64,000 bases of DNA from Heterohyrax brucei (Eukaryota > Chordata > Mammalia > Hyracoidea > Procaviidae). The notes under the pieces were generated by a model. It made no database searches and was not told where the DNA came from. It worked only from the letters and a program-made list of their open reading frames with translations. Both the position numbers and the translations under genes were made by a program. The stretch is taken from contig CM053162.1 in NCBI GenBank assembly GCA_028571685.1, positions 64,158,351-64,222,350 of the forward strand, read 5' to 3'. Positions 12,000 through 22,054 of this stretch are shown in pieces; positions within the stretch are counted from its first letter, which is position 1, and each line of letters begins with the position of its first letter.

Positions 12000-14900
12000 C
12001 ATTTGTTTTTTTCTGGGTGTATGACTGGTTTATTTTGCTCAACATAATGTCTTCCAAATATATCAATGTTGTGAGGTGTTTCTGTGAATCTTCTTTTCTT
12101 ATTATTGCTTAGTATTTCATTTTCTGTTGTTGCTAAGTATGCCATTGTGTATGAACTAAAGTTTGTTAATCCATTCTGTTGATGGGTAACTACGTTGTTT
12201 CCAACTTTTTGCCATTATGAATAATATTGAAAAGAAAATGAGTGTACCTATGTTTATTCCTGTCAAGGTTCTTATTCTTTAGGGTATATACTTCAGAATA
12301 GCACTGTTTTCTGAAGAGACTGCCTTGTCAATATTTAATGGTGTTTGGCCTCCATCCAAGATCAAGCTATCATAGGTAAATGGACTTATGTCTGGGTTTT
12401 CAATTTGTTTCATTGGCTTCTGCATCTGTTCTTGTACCAATACTGGGATATTGTGAGCACCCTGGCCGTATGGTATGTTCTGCAGTCAAGTCATGTGAGG
12501 CATCTACTTTGCTCTTCTTCTTCGATATTGCTTTATTTATCTGGGACCTCTTTCTTTGCCGTATGAAGCTGGGAATCATTTTTTTCCATCTCAGTACAGA
12601 ATGTTGTTGGAATTTGAATTGGCATTTCCATAATACCTCTACTACACTTTCGGCAGTGTTGACATTTTCACAGTGCTGAGTCTTTCTATTTGTGAGCATA
12701 GTATGTTTCCCATACCTGCTTTTTTGCTGATAGTAGTGTTTTCTTTGTATATGTATTTTATATCTCTGATTAAATTTATTCCTAAGTATTTTATCTTGTA
12801 GAAAGCTATTATAAATGATATTGTTCTCCTCATTGCCTTTTCAAAGTTCTCTTTGTTGTTGTATAGGTATAGAACCGATTATGTACGCCATCTTACATCC
12901 TGCCATTTTGCTGAATTCAACTATTAGTTCCAGTAGCTTTCCTGGAGAATCCTTGGGATTTTCTGTATACAGGATCATATTGTCTGTGAATAGGGATAGT
13001 TTTATTTCTTTCTTACCAGTATCTGTGCTCTTTTACTTCCTTGCCTTGCCATACTGCTCTATCAAGGACTTTCCTGTTGAATAAAAGTGGTGATAAGGAA
13101 CACCTTTGTCTGGTTCCTGTTTTCATTGGGAATGACTGCAGTCTCTTTCCATTGAGAATAATGGTGGTTGTTGGTATTATATAAATGTCATTTTTATATT
13201 CAGAAAGTCCCCTTCTGTACCTCTTTTTCTGAGAAAAGGAAGGGGTGTTGGACATTATCGAATTCCTTTTCTGCATTGCTTGAGATAGTCATGTGATTCT
13301 TCTATTTCATTTATGTGGCGAATTTCAGTGATTGATTTTCTAATTTTGAACCATCCTTGCATTCTTGATATGAATCCCACATGGTCATGATGCATTGTTT
13401 TTCAGTGTACTGTTAAATTCCATTGGCTACAATCCTTTTGAAAGTTTTATGTCTGTGTTCATGAAGGATAGCAGTGTTGTTACTATGACTGCCTGACTTC
13501 ACAGAGTAAATTTAGGAATATTCTTTTTCTATGCTCTTAAATAGTTTGAGTAGTATTGCTGTAGCCTCTTCTTTGAATGTTTTGTAGAGCTCTCCAGTGA
13601 AGTCATCCTGCCCAGGGTTTTGTTGTTGTTGTTGTTGGAATATGTTGTTTTGTTTTTATTAACTACCTCTGCAGTCACTTCTTTTGTCATGGGTCTATTT
13701 AGATTTTTTATTTTGTATCTAAGTTTGTGTTAGTGATTCTAGAAGTCTGTCTATTCTCCTTAGGTTGCAACTTTTTTGGAGTACAAGTTTCTATAGTATT
13801 TGGTTATAATCCTTTTTATTTTAGTTGGTTCTGTTGTAGTATCTCCCATCTCATTTCTTATTTGAATTGTTTCTTCCTCTTCCAGTTTTCTTTTGTCATT
13901 TCCAGCAGTTGTTTGCCAATTTTGTTGATCCTTTCAAAGAATCATCTTCTCATCTTGTTGATTGTATTGATGTTCTGTTTTCTATTTCTTTTATTTCTGT
14001 CCAGTATTTATTATTTCCTTTTTCCTGGTGACTGTAGGCTTTTGTTATTCCATTTTTATTTGTTTGAGTTGTAGAGTTAATGTTTTGATTTTGATCCTTT
14101 CTTCTTTTATCATGTGTGCCCCTATTGCTATAAATTGTCCTCTCTGCACTGCTTTTGCTGTGTCCTAAAGGCTTTGGTAAGAAATGTTTACATTCTCCTT
14201 TTATTCTGTGATTTCTTTATTTTACCTTTGATTTTTTTTCTGTTAATCACCTGTTCTTAAGTGAGTTGTTACTCAGTTTCTGTGTATTTGACTTTTTTTA
14301 AAAAAAACTTATTTTGCCTGTTATTGATTTTGATTGTTATGGCACTGTGGTCACAGAAAATACTTTGTATTATTTTGCTGTTTGGGATTTTATTAAGGCT
14401 TGCTTTGTGACCTAAAATGTGGAACTTTCTAGAGAATGATCCATGTACCTTGGAAATGAATATATATTTTGCTGCTATTGAGTAGAGTGCTCCGTATACA
14501 CCTATTGGTCAAGTTGGTTGATTTTCTCAATTAGATCCCCTGCATCTTCCTTATGTTTCTTTCTAGATCTGTGCTTCACGAAAAGTGGCACATTGCTGTT
14601 TCTTACTGTTACTGTGGAACTGTCTATTTCTCTTTTCAATGTTGTTGAAGTTTGTTTCATGTAGTTTGGAGTCCTCTCATTGGGTATCTGTATATTTATT
14701 ATGATTATGTCCCATCCCTTTGGTATGTTGATGCTTTAATCATTGTATGGTGACTTTCATTATCCCTTTGGTAGATTTTGCCTTAAAGTTTATTTTATCA
14801 GATGTTAATACTGTTACTCTTTCTCTTTTGGTTATGGTTTGCTTGAACTCTTTTTCTATCTTTTGATATTTAATATATTTATGTTTTTGTGTCTAAGCTG

Positions 14901-15780
14901 TGCCTATTGTAGACAGTATGTTTATGTATATATGTTTATATCCATTCTACTACTGTTTCTTTACTGGTACATTTAAGTCATTTACACTCAGTGTGATTAT
15001 TCATAAGCATTTCTTGCATTTGTCTACTGCTGTCATTTTGTGATTTCTATCTGGGTGTGTGTGTGCAGTTTTGAAGATTTCTTTGTTCTGCTTAGTTTTC
15101 TGCATTGATTTCTTTTTTGTTTGTGAATGTTCTTTTCATTTATTTCATTTTTATTGATTTTTGTGAATACTGAGACATGTTTTTCTTTTCTATTTTAATG
15201 ATTTCATTAAAAAATTTTCTTAGTGGTTACCTTGAAATGTACCTTTGTCTTCCTAAACTCAAAGCAGGTTTTCACTTATTGTCTTGACTTCGTCTCCATA
15301 TGGAAACCCTGGTGTCACAGTGCTTAAGTGTTATTATCTGCTAACCAAAATGTTGGCAGTACAAATTTGCCAGGCAGTCCTTGGAAACTCTATGGAGCAG
15401 TTCTACTCTGCCCTATGGGGTTGCTATGAGTCAGAATCAACTCAATGGCACTGGGTTTGTTTATTGTTTCTTTGTCCTCTCTATATGACAGTTCTGTAAC
15501 TACAGGATTACTTCCTTCTTTTTGTTTAGACATTTCATCACTTACAGACTGATAGTCCTGGTTCCATCTTTTCAGTATTTTAGCTTTGTTTTATTTTGAG
15601 AATTATTTAGCAAGGTAGGTATCTGACTGATATTGACCTGTGTCCTCATCTCAGATTCTTGTCTGATGTTGATGATACTCTGTTTGAAGAAAGTCCTCCA
15701 ATATTTCTTTTAAGTATTATCTGGTTTTTACAAATTATCCTAATTTCTGGTGTTCTGGAAATGTCATAAATTTGCAATCA
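12000..15780 (-). pseudogene. L1 ORF2 remnant, antisense
   Basis: The minus-strand frame at 13013-13276 gives [18 protein letters not shown] and SLSPLLFN, which are L1 reverse transcriptase motifs. The catalytic box at about 12975-13005 reads LSLFTDNMILYTEN. The usual FADD has become FTDN, so a catalytic aspartate is lost in addition to many stops. The C-terminal part is near 12030-12260 and the endonuclease-side sequence near 14300-15200. An AfroSINE sits at about 15303-15462. The protein would have been the L1 endonuclease/reverse transcriptase; no function remains. Confidence 0.88.
15303..15465 (+). mobile_element. AfroSINE inserted in antisense L1
   Basis: Head 'gaaaccctggtgtcacagtg', body 'ctgctaaccaaaatgttgg', tail 'atggcactgggtttg'. 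The flanks 'tctccatatg' and 'tctctatatg' (15293-15302, 15479-15488) resemble a diverged target duplication. Confidence 0.9.
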
Positions 15781-15796
15781 TATTTGAAACATTCAG

Positions 15797-15962
15797 TTAG
15801 TGTAGCAGTTTATTGCTGTAACTGTTAACCAAAAGGTAAGAGATTCAAATCCACCGGTGCTCACTGGAAATTCTAAGGGGGAGTTCTACTCTGTCCTGTA
15901 GAATCCCTGTGAGTCAGAATAAACTCAGCGCCCATAGGTTTGTTTTGTTTTGTTTTGTTTTT
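15797..15962 (+). mobile_element. AfroSINE inserted in antisense L1
   Basis: Body 'gttaaccaaaaggtaagag', 'ttcaaatccaccggtgctc', tail ending in (gtttt)n at 15941-15960. The head is eroded. Confidence 0.88.
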
Positions 15963-15969
15963 TGTACCA

Positions 15970-16760
15970 GAAGCCTGCTTTGTTGGATAAATTATTCTTG
16001 GTTGGCAGGATTTTTTTCTCTTCAAGGTTTGTATGTTACCCCATTATCTACTTTCCTATACAGTTTCAGTCAAGTAATCAGAACTTAGTCTACTTGGTCC
16101 CTTTTGGTGACTTTCTGTTTATCCTGAGTTGCTATCAGGATTCTTTGTTTTTGTTTTGGGAAAATCTTATTATGCTATGTCTTTGTAACTTGCCTTTGTG
16201 GTCACTCCTTTAAGGGACTGCTGAACTTTTTGGATGGTTGCATCATGATCTTTTGTGATAAAAGCAAGTTTTCTTTCAGCAAATCTCAGATAATTCTCTC
16301 TGTGTTTTCCAGTGCTTCCTCCTGTTCTGAAACTCTGATCCTGTACAAATTTTTCCTCTTGATGGTATCTCACATAATTCTTTCTCTTTCTTCATTTTTC
16401 TCCATTCCTTTTTTCTGATACTTCATCAAACAATTTTGTGTCTAAGAATTTGTCTTTAATTTTGCTCAATTTGGCTTCTAGAATTCAGTTTTGTACCTAT
16501 GTCCTTCTATTAAATTTCCATTCTGAGAATTTGCTGTTACATTTCCAGTTACTTTTTCTGTATGGATTCTCATTGTTTATTTATTTATTTTGTCATCTGT
16601 TCTTGTATTGTTTTCCTAAATTCTTCCATTGCCTTGTTGTGTTTTCCCCGGTCTTATCTGTGTTTTCCTCAATCTTTGTCTTGATCTCTTGAATCCTATA
16701 TGCCAGTCTTTTTTTTTTTTTTTATTTCCTCCTCCAGAAGTTTATCTGGTTCTTTACTTT
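15970..16760 (-). pseudogene. L1 ORF1/5' region remnant, antisense
   Basis: A 67-codon minus-strand frame at 16170-16373 reads ...KFVQDQSFRTGGSTGKHREN... and ...DHDATIQKVQQSLKGVTT..., a lysine- and glutamine-rich, coiled-coil-like stretch. It lies just upstream of ORF2 in the antisense L1, where ORF1 (the RNA-binding chaperone) is expected. I assign it from position and composition, not from a confident motif match. Stops flank it on both sides. Confidence 0.5.
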
Positions 16761-16809
16761 GATATCTTATTGAGCCATTTTTACTTGCTCCTTCATGTGA
16801 CTTGATGTC

Positions 16810-16838
16810 AGATCTGACTCAACGGCACTGGGCTGGGC
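16810..16838 (+). mobile_element. AfroSINE 3' tip fragment (about 29 bp) in L1
   Basis: The sequence 'cagatctgactcaacggcac' is followed by 'tgggctgggc', the end of the SINE tail, with no head or body. Flanks 'gatgtc' and 'attgtc' could be a diverged target duplication. Confidence 0.6.
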
Positions 16839-16891
16839 ATTGTCTTTAAGGTGTCAAGGTGTTATTTGTATTTATTGATTTATTGTATGCT

Positions 16892-17050
16892 TGAACCCTG
16901 GTGATATAGTGGTTAAGTGCTATAACCACTAACCAAAAGGTCAGCAGTTTGAAGACACCAGGTGCTCCTTGGAAACTCTATGGGGCTGTTCTGCTCCATG
17001 CTTTAGAGTTGATATGAGTTGGAATCGACTCCATGGCAGTGTTTCTTTTC
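16892..17050 (+). mobile_element. AfroSINE inserted in antisense L1
   Basis: Head 'gaaccctggtgatatagtgg', body 'ctaaccaaaaggtcagcag', tail 'tggaatcgactccatggcag'. Confidence 0.93.
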
Positions 17051-17095
17051 TGTTGTTGGTGACCTGATTTTTTGTTTTCATTTGATATAGCTGAG

Positions 17096-17700
17096 TGTTT
17101 TAGTCAGCTAGGGCTGCTCTAACAGAAACACCACAGAGTGGATGGCTTTTACACAGGAAGGTTTATTCTTACACAGTCTGGTAGGTTGCAAGTCCATATT
17201 CAGGATAATTACACAGTCCAGTAGGTTGCAAGTCCATATTCAGGGTAATTACACAGTCCGGTAGGTTGCAAGTCCATATTCAGGGTGACCGCTCCAGGGA
17301 AGGCTCTCCCCTTGTCAGCTCTGGAGGAAAGTCTGGTATTGCATCAGTCTTTGTCCAGGGAGTGTCCTGGTGCAGGAACCTCAGGTCTGAAGGACCGCTC
17401 TTCTCCCAGTGCTGCTCTCTCGATGGTAACAAGGCTCCCAATTCTCCTTGTTTCTTTTTTTCCCTTTTTATCTCTTGCAGGCTGAAAGCATTAAGGGTGG
17501 GGCAAGCCATACTCCAGGGAAATGCCCCCTACAGCAAAGCAAGGAAGTAATCCTATGCAGGAATTTACAGCCCCACCCCAATCCTTCAACATACAGTTTA
17601 GCGAAACCACACAAGGGAGGACAGTCCCAAGATACTGGGAACCATATCCCAGCCACATGGCTACATATATTTTGGGGGGGACACAATTCAACCCATGACA
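17096..17700 (-). mobile_element. Solo LTR, MaLR (MLT1)-like, perfect 5-bp target duplication
   Basis: On the minus strand it runs from 'tgtcatgggttgaattgtg' to 'gctgactaaaaca', i.e. a TG...CA LTR of about 605 bp. The perfect 5-bp direct repeat 'ctgag' flanks it at 17091-17095 and 17701-17705, the duplication size expected for ERVL/MaLR integration. The poly(A) signal AATAAA lies just downstream of a three-copy 40-bp tandem repeat. No internal retroviral genes are present. Its sense sequence resembles the LTR at 44178-44669. Confidence 0.9.
17171..17290. repeat. Three tandem 40-bp units within the LTR
   Basis: Units at 17171-17210, 17211-17250 and 17251-17290 share 'gtaggttgcaagtccatatt' and differ at only a few positions. 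They sit immediately upstream of the LTR poly(A) signal in LTR orientation. Confidence 0.95.
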
Positions 17701-18425
17701 CTGAGAAGTAAGGCCTTTGTGCCACTCTGATTTCTAGTCTGGCTGCACTGGAGCACTCATCATCTGATTCCAGGTTGTTTGGACAGGGTCTGGGTTTGAG
17801 AACTCAATTGTCTCTTTGCTAATCTTTCAGAGAAGCTGAGGATGTAGCTAACATTTCTGGTGAGATGATATTCCTGTCCAGTAAGCTGGGATGTGGGTGA
17901 ATGAAGAACTCTCATTGGCACTGGTTTGGGTCTTGTTTATGTATATTGTAGATTTCTAGCTGTTCTGGCTGAGAGTATGAGTTGTCAGTCACTAGGTGAG
18001 TGGCAGAGAACCTTTAAATAATGTTCCTTGGAAGGCCAGTTGTACCCCCTGGTGACCTGGGCTGCAGAGATGGACAGGGGTGGGGGTCTTGTGCTACTGA
18101 TCACCTTGCTTCAATTTGGGTGTATCATCTGTTTCTTTTTGCCCTGATGGGAATTCCATGAGGCTGCCTCCAGGATTTTTCACTTAGGTTTCCAACTGTC
18201 TTTCTTTTAAGATGGCCTTGTTTTGCTGGGCCAATTTCTAGGCACTTCTGATCCATATTTTCTTCTTTGCTATTTTCAGTGAGTTTCTTCTTCTTTTTGG
18301 TATTTGATCTAGTTATTTATCTCTTTATTTAATGCTCAAGGTTTCAGGACTGATGCTTGTATTTCTTTCACTTAATTATTCAGGTGTTTGCAGCAGAAGG
18401 ATGGCATGGCAAATCTAATTATTCC

Positions 18426-18667
18426 ACCATTAATATTCCCCACTTCCAGAACTGAAACAATTTGTGAACATTCAAGTGGGTTACATATTAGAAAGTTCTG
18501 TTAATGATAAATTTGTGAATTCAATAGTTGTTCCATAGTCATGTAAAAAAAAGTCTTGTTCTTAGTAAATATGTACTGAAATATTGGAGTAAAAGCTTAC
18601 AGTGTCTGCAACATAACCTCAAATGGTTGAGCAAAATAATAAGACTACTGAGAAGTAGAGAAAAGAA

Positions 18668-18702
<35 letters not shown>

Positions 18703-20397
18703 GACATGACTCAATAGCAGTGGGTTTATATGTAAATCTGGAAGTGGTGAACTGAAGCATAGTAAACATGAATGATAGTTCTTACTGAAAATTTTTGTGC
18801 ATGTGAATTTTGTTTCACAGTCAACATTTTTTTAAACTCATCTTTTACACAGTTTTCTTGTCTCTTTTAGGAAACCATAAATGTTTCCTCTCAAAGTTAT
18901 CACTGTTTGCACGTATTTCTCTTTTATGTTTGACCTTATATACAACATAATTGTATCCACTGTTTTTGCTCCAGTACTTTATTCATGTTTTGTCCTTTTC
19001 AATATCCAGTAGAGGTTTTGCACATACCAGGTATTCAGCTAAGTAATAAATTGTTTAAATAAATTATTCAATCAAAATATACTGAAACTTACAAAATTCT
19101 AGATACAGGCTTCATTTTTGTTAGGTACTGAGTCAATTTTTGACACTTCAATGCCCTGCATAAAACCTTCCAAATGATTCTTGAAACATGCTTCAAACGG
19201 TTTCCTCCACTTTTAAAAATTTAATTTCTAGCCTTGTATACCTTTTTTTACACTAACTACATGAGAGCCACACTAATCGTATTTCTCTTTATAAACAAAA
19301 TACATTCTTGAGGAGCATCTGGATAGGACACTCTGATTTACCACAAGGTAGAATGAAGATGGTGATTGATCCAAGATGTCATTATTTGTCAGCTTGTGTC
19401 TAAATTTGTCCTTGGAGAACACCAAGAGAAAGCATGCTCACAGTCCACTAAAACAGTTGATTCTGGCAAGGACATATAGGGTAAGCATGGGGATGGAAAC
19501 TGTCGACTATGATAAATACATGTCTCTTCATGAAGAATAGATAATGCTAAGGGACTTGGATTTTATCTTGGGAGATATGAAGATAGTTTGCAGAAATTAC
19601 AGCAGAGGAATGACATAATGAGAAATAACTTAAGATGAACATACTTAATAGCAGGGTGAAAATGAAATAAGGGAGGAACAAAAATCAAAGAGAGAAGACA
19701 AGTTAAAAATCTATTTTTTTTTCTTTTAAATCCAGTTGAGAAATTAAAAGACAATGTCCATGCAAATGTTGAAGGCATGGAGGCATGAGCAGGAGTAGAG
19801 TGCATTAAAAGTAAATAAATAAATAAAATTCATAAGATACATTAATTTGTAGACAAATTAAAGGAGAGGGTAAAACTAATATAAATATTATTTCTATATC
19901 TCTTATTTTGGGAAAATAAGTACAATTCACAGCCATTTGTTGAGAAACATAATATAGGGAAAGAAAACTATGTGTGTGCAAAGGATATCTGCCTGGTTTT
20001 GAACCAAGCTACCCAAAGAGAACAATTTAAAAAGTTAACATATGAAGACATCACAAAATAACCAAGGAAAGAAGGATCTGAAGTGCCAAGCCCTGAGAAA
20101 GGGATTTTAGAAGAATAAAGCTGACTGATGCTGCTGTTTTCCCCTTGAACCATTTAAAAGAAGTACTGAACTGTGAAGAAACCAAGGGGGCTGGAGAAAG
20201 GGAGACTACAGATAAGAACCACAGAAACGAAGAACTTTCAGCCAACCTACAGAACTGGGGGAGAAAGAAAAAAGGGGTTCACAGTCTACTAGAGAAGAAA
20301 ATACCCAGTGAAAACTTAGGCATTCAGCAAGCACACAAAAGGACTGTACCTAAAAGTAAATCCACCATAACCACACAGGCTGAATCCTGATCAAATC
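18426..20397. other. Intergenic DNA with (TG)n
   Basis: Mostly single-copy. It includes (TG)n at 18670-18698, followed by a short SINE tail fragment 'catgactcaatagcagtggg' (about 18704-18727). No coding gene is seen. Frames here are below 85 codons and look random. Confidence 0.5.
18670..18698. repeat. (TG)n microsatellite
   Basis: About 14 perfect TG dinucleotides, followed directly by a short AfroSINE tail fragment. Confidence 0.97.
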
Positions 20398-21226
20398 TTC
20401 TGAGAAGCTGGATTGTATAAAGAAGAACACAGCATCAAGACTGGAAGAAGTTTCCTTAATAACCTGGGTTGTGAAGATGACACCACCTTGCTTGTTGGTA
20501 GCAAAGAAGACTTGAAACGCTTTCTGATGAAGATCAAAGACTACAGCTTTCGGTATGGATTAAACCTCAACACGAAGAAAACAAAAATCCTCACAACTGG
20601 ACCAATAAATGGAGAAAAGATTGAGGTTGCCAAAGATTTCATTTTACTTGCAACCACAGTCAAAGCTGTGGAAGCAGCAGTCAAGAAATCAAAAGATGTA
20701 TTGTACTGGGCAAATCTGCTGCAAAAGACTCGTTTAAAGCATTGAAATGCAAAGATGTCACCTGGAAGATTACGATGCTCCTGACCCAAACTACGGTATT
20801 GTCAATCACGTCATATGCAGGTAAAAGCTGGACAATGAATAAGGAAGACAGAAGAAGAACTGATGTCTTTGAATTGTGTTGCTGGATAAGAATACTGAAT
20901 ATACCATGCACTGCCAAAAGAATAAATAGGTCTGTCTTGGATGAAGAACAGAGTGCTCTTCAGAAGAAAGGATGATGAGACTACATCTTACATACATTGG
21001 ACACGTTATCAGGAGTGATCATTCTCTAGAGAAGGACATCATCCTTGGTAAAATAGAAGATCAGAAAAAGAGGAAAATGCTCAGTGAGATGGATTGATAC
21101 ACTGGCCACAACAATGGGCTCAAACACAGTGATTAAACTCATTGTGCATAACTGATCAATATTTTGTTCTTTGTGTATGGGATCACTGTGAGTCAGAAAC
21201 AGCTGAATAGAATTTAATAACAACAA
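20398..21226 (+). mobile_element. RTE (BovB-like) LINE, 3' part, sense
   Basis: Runs from just before the reverse transcriptase catalytic box to the 3' end, which terminates in an 'aacaacaacaaac' tract at about 21219-21231. It is the sense counterpart of the RTE copies at 6118, 21280, 25225 and 58896. Confidence 0.9.
20413..21000 (+). pseudogene. RTE reverse transcriptase remnant (palm and thumb)
   Basis: The frame at 20413-20745 contains NNLGCEDDTTLLVGSKEDL, in the position of the RTE YADDTTL box, with Y-A replaced by C-E. It continues LNLNTKKTKILTTGP and KDFILL. A second frame (20742-20975) continues with SYAGKSWTMNKEDRRR, DVFELCCWIRILNIP and TAKRINRSVL, the conserved RTE C-terminal motifs. 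A shift near 20745 separates them. The intact protein would copy RTE and, in trans, SINEs sharing its tail. Confidence 0.88.
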
Positions 21227-21279
21227 CAAACACCTCATCCTTATAAGCTGACCAACTTTCACATGTGCATGAAGCCAAT

Positions 21280-22050
21280 GAAAAGACTGGCTTAGGTCAG
21301 GCACATCTTCACTTTTAACACTTTAAAGAGTTTCTTTGCATCAGAATTGCTCAATCATTGAGTCCTTTGCTTTTTTGACTGCTGTTTCCTTGGATGTTGA
21401 CTGCAGATTAATTAAAAAAAAAATCCTCACCAATGTCAGTCTATTCTCTATTTACCATGATGTTGCTTATTGTTCCAGTTGTGAGAATTTTTGTTTTCTT
21501 TAGGATAATGCATAATCCATACTGAAAGCTGTGATCTTTGATCTTCATCAGTTAGTGCTTCAAGTTTCCTTTGCTTTTTGCAGGAAAGGTTGCATCATGT
21601 CCATATCACAGGTTGTTACTCTAATTCTGACACTGAATGCTTCTTCATGTAGTCCAACTTTTTAGATTAGAAAATTCAATAAGTTACGGTGGAATGTTGT
21701 AACTCTGACACATACCTTTCCTCACTTTAAACCATGCAGCTTCCCCTTGTTCTGTTCAAATGAGTGCTTCTTTGTTTATATACAAGTTCTTCATGGGTCC
21801 AACCAAATGTTCTAGAATTTCTTTTTTCACAGTTTTGTCCAGCTTCTTATGATTCACACAGGTGAACAATCAATAAAACACAGATAAATATCTTCAGTTA
21901 TTCTCTGCTTTCAGCCAAGATCCACCTAACATTAACAATGATACTCCTCATTCCACGTCCTCTTCTGAATTTGGCTTGAGTTTCTGTTAGTTTGCCATCA
22001 ACATATAGCTGGAACCATTTTTTTAATCATCTTCATCAAAATTTTAAATA
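21280..22050 (-). mobile_element. RTE LINE, antisense, left part (split by L1)
   Basis: The antisense RTE begins at 'cttaggtcaggcacatcttc' and runs to about 22050. Its continuation resumes at 25225 after a sense L1. The first 280 bp are the inverted counterpart of 20540-20790, so the two RTE pieces can pair. Confidence 0.85.
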
Positions 22051-22054
22051 TAGA

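Larger units (their letters stand above)
10365..18425 (-). mobile_element. L1 LINE, near full length, antisense
   Basis: The order on the minus strand runs right to left: 5'UTR (about 18425-16850), ORF1-equivalent region (about 16750-15970), ORF2 (about 15700-12000), 3'UTR (about 12000-10365). The 3' end begins with a T-rich run at 10365, as expected for an antisense A-tail. Its 5'UTR start is homologous to 22060-22280 and 32143-32300. Three AfroSINEs and a solo LTR interrupt it. Without them it is about 7 kb, close to full-length L1. The 5' boundary is approximate. Confidence 0.82.
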
